Shown here piece after piece: positions 1 through 8,586 of a stretch of DNA of 64,000 bases. The DNA comes from Devosiaceae bacterium. GTDB taxonomy: Bacteria; Pseudomonadota; Alphaproteobacteria; Rhizobiales; Devosiaceae. Numbering within the stretch: position 1 is the first letter of the stretch; each line of letters starts with the position of its first letter. The stretch covers positions 14,628 through 78,627 of the forward strand of contig JAKISW010000008.1 of NCBI GenBank assembly GCA_021648375.1. Reading direction: 5' to 3'. Position numbers and translations under genes: made by a program. The notes under the pieces are model-generated. The model saw nothing but the letters and a program-made list of their open reading frames with translations. It was not told where the DNA came from and ran no database searches.

Positions 1-1130
1 ATTCCATTTGTGGTAATCGTGCTGCTATTATTGAGAATATTATTAATTCCGTCTGCAGAAATTCCGTAAGAATTAGCACCACTGACATTGATTGTGCCGC
101 TATTGGCGGCTGTGTTGTTAGTTCCAAACAATTTGATGCCATCACTTCCATCACCCAGAGTATTTATTGTACCAGAATTTTTGATGGTATTGGAGTTTAG
201 GCCAGCCATGCCAGAACTGTTTTCAGCACTGGTGGAGATGGTACCCAAATTATTGAGGATATTGTTGTTTTGTCCGATAATACCATTGGAAATGATGTTG
301 GTCGTCGCAATTGTGCCGCTGTTATTTACAGTATTGCCGTCTCGGACAAATATAGCATTCGAAATAGTATTGGAAGTTGAGACGGAACCGAAATTATCTA
401 TGGTGTTGTTGTCTCTGGCCTGAATACCCGATGCCTGAGTGCCTGTGGTAGCAACGGATCCTGAATTGGTGATATTGTTCGCATCATCAAAATAAAGGCC
501 CATTGCAAGTGTACCGGCTGTGGTAATAGAGCCTGAATTTATCAAGCTATTGTTGTTGTTGCCTTCAATGCCATAGGCCTGCGAACCAGTTGTGTTAATT
601 GTTCCTGAATTGGCAATGGTATTTGTATTGCCCCCGGAGATGCCACGCGCCGTTGCGCCAGTGGTGAAGATCGCGCCCGAATTTGTTATGGTGTTGTTAT
701 TGGAAAACATAATACCCCATGCCGCACTGCCCGAGGTTGTAATCGTTCCAGAATTGAAAATTGTGTTTCGATCAACCGCAAAAATTCCAACGGAGTTGTT
801 TGCGCCTGTGGTGATGCTGCCTGCGTTTGTCACTTTGCTTTGCTGATCTATGCGAATACCATAGGCAAATCCCGTTGTGGTAATCAAACCAAAGTTGACA
901 ATTTCATTGTTTATGCCACTGGCATCTGCCGCAGTTGTTGCCCCTGTTGTTATCGAGCCACTGGCTGTAATGGTCAGTTTATCATCACCGTCCATTATGT
1001 TACCTGCATCACCGTTCTTCACAATGGTAGCTGTATTTACCACATATTCCGCTGCCATGCTGGCACTGCTTAGCAGAGCAGTTGAAGTTAATAATGCAAT
1101 GCTTGCTTGACGTAGCGAAAAATTTTTCAT
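1..1130 (-). CDS. Repeat-rich exported protein, autotransporter-like passenger (5' part only)
   Basis: The reading frame starts at ATG 1130 with a GGGGAT Shine-Dalgarno site and runs off the left edge, so only about 376 N-terminal residues are seen. Residues 1-27 form a signal peptide (MKNFSLRQASIALLTSTALL, then an A-x-A-like end near SMAA). From about residue 60 there are about 13 units of about 24 residues following the pattern NTIxNSGTITTTGxxAxGIxxxN. Regular N/G/T/S-rich units like these usually fold as a beta-helix in autotransporter passengers and adhesins. The C-terminal barrel or anchor is outside the window, so the secretion route is inference. A role in adhesion or as a surface layer is likely for the family but not shown here. 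The gene is divergent from a LuxR-type regulator with 146 bp between them. Confidence 0.8.
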   Translation of the reverse strand, partial: MKNFSLRQASIALLTSTALLSSASMAAEYVVNTATIVKNGDAGNIMDGDDKLTITASGSITTGATTAADASGINNEIVNFGLITTTGFAYGIRIDQQSKVTNAGSITTGANNSVGIFAVDRNTIFNSGTITTSGSAAWGIMFSNNNTITNSGAIFTTGATARGISGGNTNTIANSGTINTTGSQAYGIEGNNNNSLINSGSITTAGTLAMGLYFDDANNITNSGSVATTGTQASGIQARDNNTIDNFGSVSTSNTISNAIFVRDGNTVNNSGTIATTNIISNGIIGQNNNILNNLGTISTSAENSSGMAGLNSNTIKNSGTINTLGDGSDGIKLFGTNNTAANSGTINVSGANSYGISADGINNILNNSSTITTNG

Positions 1131-1276
1131 GTATTATCCCCAATGGTGCAGATATTTGCCTGATTTGTAATGGCAATCCGGGTGGTCTTTTTTTTAGAAC
1201 CTAAAGATTCTGTTTTTTTGTTTCGCCTACCAATTGGCAGGGGGATAAAGAAAAACTTTCTGTTAGTGGGGCATAC

Positions 1277-2026
1277 ATGATTGAACTTGAAAAACTTTAT
1301 GAATGTGCCGGGAATTTTCTAAGCGGGGAGCAGCAGGATTGGGACGGTTTTGCAAAAGATTTCAGTTCGATCTTTGGGACAAAATTTGTACTGTATCGCC
1401 CGAGTTTTAAAGCAGGGGTTTTGGCCTTGCGCTCAATGGAGGGGATAGTTGCAACTACTGACCCTGAAATGGTTGAGCAATATGTCAAAGACAGGATTTT
1501 TGACCTCAACCAAATTCCAGATGACAGTCTAAATCCGCTGGAGCCAAACAGGCGCTCGGATATCATGCCTGATGAAATTTTTAGAAATCAGGACGTTGTG
1601 AAGAAATATTTTATCCCGAATGGTATTTTTTACATGCTGGCGGTTTTGGCAATTGAGCAGAATGATGGTTATTTGATGCTGGTTTCCTGGCGCGATGAAT
1701 CCGGTGGTGATTTTTCTGATATGGAAAAACAGCGCATGGCACTGTTTATGCGATATCTTTGTGTGCTTGTGGAAAAGGCAGAATTTAAAAAATCCCCTGT
1801 TGATGAAAATGAGATAAAAGATTTTGGTCGCTGTTATGATCTGACTTCGGCTGAAACCGGAATTTTATCGGGCCTGCTGCAGGGAAAATCCTTGCGCCAG
1901 ATAGCTTCTGATAGCGGGCGCTCTTATGGCACTGTGCGCTGGCATGTGCGCAATTTACTCAATAAATGTCAGGTGAGTACGCAGCAAACCCTGCTGAGCG
2001 AATTTTACCGCTTGATCAAACGATAA
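1277..2026 (+). CDS. LuxR-type HTH transcriptional regulator
   Basis: This 249-residue protein has a C-terminal LuxR/FixJ-type helix-turn-helix at about residues 187-245 (LTSAETGILSGLLQGKSLRQ, then IASDSGRSYGTVRWHVRNLL). The first 170 residues look like a globular sensory domain of the size of an autoinducer-binding or PAS/GAF-like domain, but I cannot name it: there is no phosphoacceptor receiver signature, and no LuxI-type synthase lies in the window. The start ATG 1277 has a GTGGGG site 6 bases upstream. It is divergent from the large repeat protein, and control of that surface protein is a reasonable inference from position alone. Confidence 0.8.
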   Translation: MIELEKLYECAGNFLSGEQQDWDGFAKDFSSIFGTKFVLYRPSFKAGVLALRSMEGIVATTDPEMVEQYVKDRIFDLNQIPDDSLNPLEPNRRSDIMPDEIFRNQDVVKKYFIPNGIFYMLAVLAIEQNDGYLMLVSWRDESGGDFSDMEKQRMALFMRYLCVLVEKAEFKKSPVDENEIKDFGRCYDLTSAETGILSGLLQGKSLRQIASDSGRSYGTVRWHVRNLLNKCQVSTQQTLLSEFYRLIKR

Positions 2027-2046
2027 TCTAAAACCTGGTCAGGGAA

Positions 2047-2718
2047 CTACAGTCCGCGCACCATTGAAATTTGGCCATAGGCAACATTTATCAAAGCCAT
2101 GCGCGCCGTGCCCAAATCCAAAAGCTCTTGTGGCACCCCGTTGGCCAGCAAACGATCGGGATGATATTCCCTGACAAGTTTTTTATAGGCTGTCCTGACT
2201 TCACCATCACTGGCATCAGGCAAAATTCCCAGAGCATGATAAGGGTCAGTCCCGTTTTCAACCATCATGTAACGAGAAGAAATCTGCTGGAATTTTTCAT
2301 CTTCAAAACCAAAAATATCAGCTACTTTTTCCAGATATTCCAGCTCACCCTCATGGATCATTCCGTCCGCCGCCGCAATGTTAAACAGCCCCTCCAGCAC
2401 GTGTTCTAGCGTTTCAGGGCTATCACTAAACATCCGCTTGATCTTGCGGGCATAGGATGCAAAACCCGCCACATCCTGCTGGGCAAGAAGAAAAAACCTG
2501 TCGATTCGATCTGCATCACCCTCGGGAACCTGCACCAAACCACGAAAGGCTCGAACTTCAGAATCAGAGACCACCCCGTCAGCAACGGCCATTTTTGCAG
2601 AAAGCGCCACCAAAGACAGGGTAAAGGCAGCCTCCTTGCCACCTGGCAACCAGTTATCCGGGTCCAGCGCATTGGCCAAAGAACCAAGAACCGTACCAAT
2701 ATTTCGCCAAACAGACAT
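2047..2718 (-). CDS. TerB-DnaJ domain protein (DjlA-like, soluble)
   Basis: The 223-residue protein has an N-terminal alpha-helical TerB-like domain (about residues 31-150; paired acidic motifs VADGVVSDSEV and AADGMIHEGELEYL) and a C-terminal J domain (about 158-221) with the Hsp70-stimulating HPD tripeptide at 186-188. This is the arrangement of DjlA co-chaperones, but the N-terminal membrane segment of E. coli DjlA is missing, so the protein is predicted cytosolic. It would stimulate DnaK ATPase for an unknown client, with TerB possibly binding metal or membrane partners. It converges with the LuxR-type gene (20 bp between stops). Confidence 0.85.
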   Translation of the reverse strand: MSVWRNIGTVLGSLANALDPDNWLPGGKEAAFTLSLVALSAKMAVADGVVSDSEVRAFRGLVQVPEGDADRIDRFFLLAQQDVAGFASYARKIKRMFSDSPETLEHVLEGLFNIAAADGMIHEGELEYLEKVADIFGFEDEKFQQISSRYMMVENGTDPYHALGILPDASDGEVRTAYKKLVREYHPDRLLANGVPQELLDLGTARMALINVAYGQISMVRGL

Positions 2719-2813
2719 TTTTGCCCCGCAAACTCAAATCCATATAGCCCAAACTTTGTTCAAATATTTATTTGAATTAAGAAGCGCCGTCAATTATTGG
2801 CTCAAAGAACTTC

Positions 2814-3611
2814 TTAATTCCAAGGCAACTTGCTAAATTCATGGGCTGTTTGCGCTCTGAGCTGCTGCCAGCTCTTAAGTAAATCATTGGCCGAACGAAT
2901 TGGGTCTGCCAACACTTGCTCAATTGTCTTGCGTTGAGAGCTTTGCCCGGCTCCCGCATTTGTCCTTTGTTGGATTGTTGCTTGTTGAGTTGCTCTTGCC
3001 TCAGGAGTAAGAACAGCTGGAATCGGTGCCACCTGATCAGTTGTACTGGCAATAACCAATTCAGATGCCTCAACTGGTTCAGTTCCAATTACATAGGATG
3101 GCTTCAACCGGCTTGTTTCATTTTCCAGCTCCCAATAAGTTTGTGCAGAAGAAACTCGAGCAGGAGAAACCTGTTGCTGGTTTGCCGCAGAATATAGCTT
3201 CGAATCTATCAGCAAAGGCAAGTTTTCCACAGGGGTCGGCAGCCCCACTGGCAATCTGAACTCAATATTTTTATCTGTTGCAGCTTGTTCAACAGCTCTT
3301 AAATCCATCGCGGCCTGATCTGCTTGCGAATCAGATAAAAATTGAGGGCCAAACACTTGACCATTATCGCCCACATCCATGGCAAGAATAACATCAAGAT
3401 TTAAGATTGAATCAGCTACATATCCGTTCGGACCGCTCAGGTTTGAAACCCAGGTATAACCTCCCCCTAAAAGAACAAGTCCTGCAATACCGGCAATACC
3501 AATATAACTTATGTTAGTGCGCAAGCCCGCAAAAAAATTATTCACGCGTGAACTGGTGAAAAAACTGTTCAGGCGCACACCCGTGAAATATTCGGTTTTC
3601 ATTAAATTCAT
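2814..3611 (-). CDS. Hypothetical single-pass membrane protein
   Basis: I do not recognise this protein. The frame is open from 3713, but ATG 3611 is preceded by GGGGCAGG at good spacing, giving 265 residues. After about 35 residues there is one clear membrane helix (ISYIGIAGIAGLVLLGGGY), followed by a long, low-complexity, Q/A/P/S-rich segment predicted to lie outside the cytoplasm. The tail is basic and polar with no cysteine motif and no named domain. It lies 105 bp downstream of metF on the same strand and may be co-transcribed, but nothing ties it to methionine metabolism. Confidence 0.6.
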   Translation of the reverse strand: MNLMKTEYFTGVRLNSFFTSSRVNNFFAGLRTNISYIGIAGIAGLVLLGGGYTWVSNLSGPNGYVADSILNLDVILAMDVGDNGQVFGPQFLSDSQADQAAMDLRAVEQAATDKNIEFRLPVGLPTPVENLPLLIDSKLYSAANQQQVSPARVSSAQTYWELENETSRLKPSYVIGTEPVEASELVIASTTDQVAPIPAVLTPEARATQQATIQQRTNAGAGQSSQRKTIEQVLADPIRSANDLLKSWQQLRAQTAHEFSKLPWN

Positions 3612-3716
3612 TTGCCTGCCCCACCCAGCTTTATTCTTGTAATTATTATTCTGGGACAAAAAAAGGCAATTAAATAGTGGCCGATTTATGGTTAACGAGT
3701 TGTCTTTCAACAAAAA

Positions 3717-4607
3717 TTATTCTTTAGCCTGCCCCAGAACTCTTGCCAGAGCCATAACCTGAGCGGCATGATTCATTGTAAAAAAATGAAACCTGGTCAC
3801 ACCACCATCCATTAATTCCGTAACCTGCTCCGCTGCGACTGAAGCTGCAACCAGCGCGTGCGTGCCCTGATCATTTTCCAGCCCTTCAAACCTTTGAGCC
3901 AGCCAATTAGGAACTTTTGCACCGCATTTATTGGCAAAAGAACTGATCCGTTCAAAATTATGAATCGGTTGAATTCCCGGAACGATCGGAAATTTAATAC
4001 CGGCCTTTTCAACCCGTTCTAAAAAAATCCAATAGTCATTATTATCGAAAAACATCTGGGTTAGTGCACGCGATGCCCCAGCATCTTCCTTACGCTTCAG
4101 ATTGTCAATTTCTTCATCCCAACTGGTGCTTTCCGGATGCATTTCAGGATAGGCAGCCACAGACACATCAAAATCAGCAATATTTTTTATGCCCGCAACC
4201 AGATCAACACTAGAAGCATAGCCGCCCGGATGGGGAGTAAATTTTTCACCTATACCTGCCACCGGATCGCCCCTGATGGCAACTATTCTGCGCACCCCGG
4301 CATCATAATACCCACGTATGACTTCATTTATCTCATCTTTTGTTGCCCCAACACAGGTAAGGTGCGCTGCCGCATCAATTCCGGTTTCTGAACCAATGCG
4401 CGAAACCATTTTTAATGTACGCTCACGGGTGGATCCGCCAGCCCCATAGGTTACCGAAACAAATTTTGGCGCCAGAGGAATGAGCTTTTCCAGACTGTGC
4501 CAAAATCTTTCCTCGGCCTTTTCGCTTTTGGGCGGAAAAAACTCAAAAGACAGCTCAAACTCTGGCTTTTGACTTTGTGGTAACCGGCTTTTTCTTGTAG
4601 CTTTCAT
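3717..4607 (-). CDS. metF: 5,10-methylenetetrahydrofolate reductase
   Basis: This flavoprotein reduces 5,10-methylene-THF to 5-methyl-THF, the methyl donor for methionine synthase. The 296-residue length and the motifs FEFFPPKS (about 21-28), SVTYGAGGSTRERT, HLTCVGAT, YYDAGVRRIVAIRGDP and FDNNDYW are those of bacterial MetF. The gene follows an ArsR-methyltransferase fusion gene by 39 bp on the same strand, an arrangement common in alphaproteobacteria. Both are probably transcribed from the promoter carrying the 28-bp palindrome at 5606-5633, so control by the methyl-cycle state is likely (inference). Confidence 0.95.
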   Translation of the reverse strand: MKATRKSRLPQSQKPEFELSFEFFPPKSEKAEERFWHSLEKLIPLAPKFVSVTYGAGGSTRERTLKMVSRIGSETGIDAAAHLTCVGATKDEINEVIRGYYDAGVRRIVAIRGDPVAGIGEKFTPHPGGYASSVDLVAGIKNIADFDVSVAAYPEMHPESTSWDEEIDNLKRKEDAGASRALTQMFFDNNDYWIFLERVEKAGIKFPIVPGIQPIHNFERISSFANKCGAKVPNWLAQRFEGLENDQGTHALVAASVAAEQVTELMDGGVTRFHFFTMNHAAQVMALARVLGQAKE

Positions 4608-4646
4608 TATTCCAATATTCTCTTTGTAGAATTATTATTTATGGGA

Positions 4647-5594
4647 CTATTTGAGGGACAACATCCAAAGACAAACAACCAGCCCCTGTTGTTGTTTTTG
4701 GTTTTCAAACCTTTCAAAAACATCAATTTTCATTCCCGCAGCTTTCGCCCATACTTCCATTTGCCCCTCTGATAGACCAAGGCGCCTGTGTGCATCATTC
4801 TGGCGCAAATATTCCAACTCATGGGGGGCAAAATCCACTAACAGAATTCGCCCACCCTCCTGAAGTATTTCGGCGACCTTTAACAGCACCTGCCCCGGAT
4901 CATCAAAATAGTGCAACACCTGATGCAAAATGATCAGATCATCTTTTTGTCCGCCAGCTTCAAAGCTCAAAATATCACCAAGCCGTACCTGAGCATTGTT
5001 TATGCCTGATGCACTTAATTTGGCCCGTGCCACCCCGATCATCTCACGGCTTAAATCAATACCGATCCCATATTCATAATTTTGATGCAATAATTCCAGC
5101 ATCCGCCCGGTTCCAGACCCTAAATCGAGCAAACGCTTAACCTTTTTACCCCCCAGAACCCGCAAAATCGCTGCTTCTACAGCTTCTTCCGGCACATGCA
5201 GATTTCTAAGATTATCCCAGTTTTTAGCAACCTTGGAAAAATACTCATCCGCCTGATTTTGATGTTCACGCCGGATAGCTGCCAGTTTTTTTTTGTCAGC
5301 AGTTAAAATTCCACCGCTTTTTTTAATTGAGGTAAGCAATGCCCCCACCAGATCGCGCTTCTCTCCGGGGTCCGCAATCCGATAATAGGCCCACGCCCCC
5401 TCTGCACTGCGCACAACCAGACCTGCCTCGGCAAGCAATTTGAGATGGCGGGAAACACGGGGCTGACTTTGCCCCAAAATATCTGTAAGGTCTTTTACGG
5501 AAAGCTCTCCCTGAGAGAGCAGTGCCAAAAGGCGCAAACGAGTATGCTCCCCCGCCGCCTTTAAAGCCAATACCAGTTTTTCAAAATCCGCCAA
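4647..5594 (-). CDS. ArsR-family regulator fused to SAM-dependent methyltransferase
   Basis: The 315-residue protein has an ArsR winged helix (about 5-90; recognition region QSQPRVSRHLKLLAEAGLV) followed by a class I methyltransferase domain with the SAM-binding loop DLGSGTG at 157-163 and HQVLHYFDDP. No metal-binding cysteine pair is seen in the HTH, so it is unlikely to be a metal sensor. The start is TTG 5594 with GGAG 7 bases upstream. In this family, SAM or SAH is the likely ligand and the methyl cycle the target. It heads an operon with metF and has a perfect 28-bp palindrome just upstream of its ribosome binding site, so autoregulation is expected. Whether it still methylates anything is unknown. 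Confidence 0.85.
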   Translation of the reverse strand: MADFEKLVLALKAAGEHTRLRLLALLSQGELSVKDLTDILGQSQPRVSRHLKLLAEAGLVVRSAEGAWAYYRIADPGEKRDLVGALLTSIKKSGGILTADKKKLAAIRREHQNQADEYFSKVAKNWDNLRNLHVPEEAVEAAILRVLGGKKVKRLLDLGSGTGRMLELLHQNYEYGIGIDLSREMIGVARAKLSASGINNAQVRLGDILSFEAGGQKDDLIILHQVLHYFDDPGQVLLKVAEILQEGGRILLVDFAPHELEYLRQNDAHRRLGLSEGQMEVWAKAAGMKIDVFERFENQKQQQGLVVCLWMLSLK

Positions 5595-5605
5595 TCGGGC
5601 ACTCC

Positions 5606-5633
5606 AATCATATAAAGATATCTTTATATGATT
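5606..5633. promoter_or_regulatory. 28-bp perfect palindrome, probable ArsR operator of the metF operon
   Basis: The left half AATCATATAAAGAT (5606-5619) is followed directly by its exact reverse complement ATCTTTATATGATT (5620-5633). It lies 12 bp upstream of the TTG start of the ArsR-methyltransferase gene, immediately before the GGAG site. A bound dimer would block transcription of the regulator and metF. ArsR-family operators are typically AT-rich palindromes of this kind. The assignment to this regulator is inference from position. Confidence 0.8.
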
Positions 5634-5799
5634 TGGGAAGGGTAGGTCCAGCTATTTTTTTAGATGGTATGAATTTTGCGCCCAGCGAACGAATTAAATC
5701 CTGGGGCGTTATGACTAACAAACACAAGAGAGAAATAAATTTCGCCGGCACAAGGCATACGAACCCCGCCGACGAAATGTTTAACTAATTTCTAAATAT

Positions 5800-6933
5800 T
5801 TACATGCCCACGGCCATATCCAGTTTTGCTGCAGTATTTTTATTTCTGGCTTCATGACGCAGCCACAGATTAAATATTTCGCGCGCTTCGCCCCGGTCCA
5901 ATTCTTCAAAACGGGCTTTGGTTAATTCGATATCTTCCAGACTGGGCAGGTTTCGCCACGGCAAAATCATTATTCCCTGCTCAAAAACTTCCGGCGACAT
6001 GCCAATACATTTGGCCGCTACCACCACGGCTCGATAATCCTGCTTTGCAAGCCATTTCACAAAAAACTGTTGTTTGAGGTTGAGCATTGAGGCCATTGCA
6101 GCACCAAAATGATGCCCATAGCCAAAGCGACAAAAACGCACCAGTGATTGCTCATCAAGCTGCTTCCTGTCCCCCATGGCTTTGACCTGGTTCCATGAAA
6201 TTCTCCACGAATTTGCATTAAATCCGGCCCTGTTCTGAATACGATTGAACACCACCGCCTTGGCCTGATCAAGCGAAGTCTGATCTGATGGCAAGTTTAT
6301 TTCATCCAGTTTTTCGCGCACTGCCTTACTGGCGTCGCCAATTTTTCCCTGAACTTTCTGCCAGTCAATGTCCTGACGTCCCCTGAGGTTTTTAAGAATT
6401 TGAGTATCAATATCGGCTTTGTTCAATAATTTAGCCAGCGTAGCATCACCAAGTTTTGCATTGCCATTGCCGACAAGTTTTCCAACAGATTCATTGCCAC
6501 CATGCACAATTATTGCATCTCCAACCCTCTCAGGAACCAGATTTCGACCTGCAATCACCGCGCGATGAGCTTCTGTTTTTGCTCCAACAATTTCAATCAG
6601 ATCATCGTCAGACAAAACATTGGAGAACTCCAATATTGGCTGGGCAACTTCAATTTTATCATTGGCCAGTTTGATGACCACAGTGCCTGGTGCCCTTTCA
6701 AGCGGAGCAAGCATTTTCGCAACTTCGGCCCGCCCCTCAACTTCAACAAGCTCGGCAAGCTGGCACAGAACCTCGTCATATTGCTCCACCTGATTGTCAT
6801 CACAACGTTCGCAAACATACGAAAACAATTGTGCAACATTTTTAAACAGCTGCTCGCGTTCAACCTCGTTGGCATCGCTGCCAAGCGCACGAAAACTGCC
6901 AAACGCTGAAAGTTCTTCTTTCTTGATCTTCAT
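5800..6933 (-). CDS. DUF2336 domain protein
   Basis: This 377-residue soluble protein matches the alphaproteobacterial DUF2336 family in length and character: all-helical, HEAT-like, with no signal peptide. Segments such as DDLIEIVGAKTEAHRAVIAG, HGGNESVGKLVGN and AKLGDATLAKLLNKA are the repeated helical units usually seen there. The molecular role is unknown. It starts at ATG 6933. It stands alone, 205 bp from the ArsR-methyltransferase gene start and 122 bp from the MOSC gene. Confidence 0.75.
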   Translation of the reverse strand: MKIKKEELSAFGSFRALGSDANEVEREQLFKNVAQLFSYVCERCDDNQVEQYDEVLCQLAELVEVEGRAEVAKMLAPLERAPGTVVIKLANDKIEVAQPILEFSNVLSDDDLIEIVGAKTEAHRAVIAGRNLVPERVGDAIIVHGGNESVGKLVGNGNAKLGDATLAKLLNKADIDTQILKNLRGRQDIDWQKVQGKIGDASKAVREKLDEINLPSDQTSLDQAKAVVFNRIQNRAGFNANSWRISWNQVKAMGDRKQLDEQSLVRFCRFGYGHHFGAAMASMLNLKQQFFVKWLAKQDYRAVVVAAKCIGMSPEVFEQGIMILPWRNLPSLEDIELTKARFEELDRGEAREIFNLWLRHEARNKNTAAKLDMAVGM

Positions 6934-7055
6934 ATCATTCTCCGAGCGAGTTAAAAAATCTCAAGTCGAAAACTGTCAGATATTTATCCATGCCCCATAA
7001 AGGCAATTGATCATATTTAATTAAAATTGTGCCAAAAACCTGGGAGGCAGAAACA

Positions 7056-7661
7056 TTATCCAGGATAAATGCATTGCTCCCAGATACGGGCAACAAATTT
7101 TTCTCCAGCTTTAATGGTGCCGGGAATTTCCACCCAGCCCACCAGGCCGCGCCGGTGTTTCGCCGCTTTCACAAAGGCAAATTCCAGATCTTTACGCCCC
7201 TCAAACTGCTTGACCAGCGCCCGACCCGAGACCCTGCAAGGGCCGCGATCTCCATCAATGCGAACACTTACCCCCCCCTCAAACATCAAAATAGTTCGGG
7301 GTGGAAGCAGGGACAAATGGGCAATTCCTGACACGCAAATATTGCAGCCCAGCCATTCCGGTTTAATTTTTTCAATGTTGAGATCTTTTGCAATTGCGCA
7401 CAATTCCTCTTGCGAGAGGATAGAGAGCTGCTGCTCATTGCGCATTTGCATTCCCTTTTCATACCAAGGCTCGCGCGAATTGCTTTTTCTGGTCAGCCCA
7501 GAGTGGCGATCGCCCTTTATTCCCTCATAGCTAAGGTCTAAAGCATCTAATGGTTTACTGGTAAAACCTGTCCCAAGGGCTGAAAAAACCCCGTCAACAA
7601 CACCATGCCTCTTTTTAGGCGCGATAAAATCAACTTCAGATCCATCAAGCTGTTCAACCAT
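7056..7661 (-). CDS. MOSC domain protein
   Basis: A 201-residue stand-alone MOSC (molybdenum cofactor sulfurase C-terminal) protein. The conserved cysteine expected to carry the persulfide or bind Moco is Cys142 in GDRGPCRVSGRAL, and GIKGDRHSG and NEQQLSIL are typical family motifs. Such proteins take part in sulfur transfer or in molybdenum-cofactor-dependent reduction, but the substrate cannot be read from sequence. Its start overlaps the 3' end of rarD by 8 bases, so the two are translationally linked. Confidence 0.85.
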   Translation of the reverse strand: MVEQLDGSEVDFIAPKKRHGVVDGVFSALGTGFTSKPLDALDLSYEGIKGDRHSGLTRKSNSREPWYEKGMQMRNEQQLSILSQEELCAIAKDLNIEKIKPEWLGCNICVSGIAHLSLLPPRTILMFEGGVSVRIDGDRGPCRVSGRALVKQFEGRKDLEFAFVKAAKHRRGLVGWVEIPGTIKAGEKFVARIWEQCIYPG

Positions 7662-8586
7662 TGATTTTTCCCTCTTTTCTGCCTGTTAAACCCGCTGAAT
7701 CAAAAGTATAAACCCCGATTGATATCCAGATCAGAACAAAACTGAACAATTGAATATTATTCAGGGGTTCATTAAAAACCCAGATCGCAATGATAAAATG
7801 CATGCTTGGCGCAATATATTGAAACATGCCAAGAGTGGTCAAGCGCATCCGACGGGCGGCAAAGGCAAAAATCAGCAATGCACCGGCAGTGGCAGGGCCT
7901 GTTAGCACCAAATAGGCCAAAAGTTTGGGATCACCATGGGGACCAACCCCTGAAGTCATAAAAACATAGAGCAAAAATATTATAGCGAATGGCAACATTA
8001 ACAGGGTTTCGATAAACAATCCGGGGGCCGAACCAACCGAAACCGTTTTGCGCAAATATCCGTAAAAGCCAAAAGAGATAGCCAAAGTTAGCGATATTAT
8101 CGGCACTGCCCCCATGCCAATGGCCTGCACAATCATGGCAATAGCGGCAATTGCGATGGCCAACCATTGCCAGCGATTTTGCTTTTCCCCAAGCAATACC
8201 ATGCCCAAAGTCACATTTACTAATGGATTAATGAAATATCCAAGGCTGACCTCAACCACCCGCTGAGTTTCCACCGCCCAGATGAACACCAGCCAGTTCA
8301 AGGCTAAAACAGCAGCGGAAAGACCAATATTCAACAGTGTTTTTCGGTCTTTCAGGGCAGCTGTTACCTCACCCATTCTATTATTCCATTTAAGAATAAT
8401 ACCGACAAAAACCAAAGACCAGATAACCCGATGCGCAACGATTATTGGCGGGCTTACACCGTCCAGCAGCCTGAACATGAGCGGAAACATTCCCCAGATA
8501 CCATAAGCCCCCAGCGCCGCCAGAACCCCATGGTGATTTTTATCCGAAGAATCAGGTTTTTGTAATTTTGAACTATTCTGCGACAT
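7654..8586 (-). CDS. rarD: EamA-family transporter RarD
   Basis: A 310-residue inner-membrane protein with about ten hydrophobic helices and the RarD-type signature near the start (GVLAALGAYGIWGMFPLMFR, HRVIWSLVF) and ALNWLVFIWAV, SLGYFINPLVNVTLGMV. EamA/DMT proteins export small metabolites; RarD was named for chloramphenicol sensitivity but its true substrate is unsettled. The C-terminus holds the second EamA repeat. It is first in a two-gene unit with the overlapping MOSC gene. Confidence 0.85.
   Translation of the reverse strand: MSQNSSKLQKPDSSDKNHHGVLAALGAYGIWGMFPLMFRLLDGVSPPIIVAHRVIWSLVFVGIILKWNNRMGEVTAALKDRKTLLNIGLSAAVLALNWLVFIWAVETQRVVEVSLGYFINPLVNVTLGMVLLGEKQNRWQWLAIAIAAIAMIVQAIGMGAVPIISLTLAISFGFYGYLRKTVSVGSAPGLFIETLLMLPFAIIFLLYVFMTSGVGPHGDPKLLAYLVLTGPATAGALLIFAFAARRMRLTTLGMFQYIAPSMHFIIAIWVFNEPLNNIQLFSFVLIWISIGVYTFDSAGLTGRKEGKING

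Noticed and set aside
88..846. Plus-strand open frames rich in Val/Leu/Pro
   Set aside because: They are mirror readings of the minus-strand 24-residue repeats; they lack signals and the minus frame has a full signal peptide and ribosome binding site.
840..1110. Two overlapping 77-residue plus frames
   Set aside because: Antisense shadows of the autotransporter-like gene.
4608..4646. SAM or SAH riboswitch in front of metF
   Set aside because: The gap is only 39 bp and the operon start is at the palindrome; no aptamer-like structure fits.
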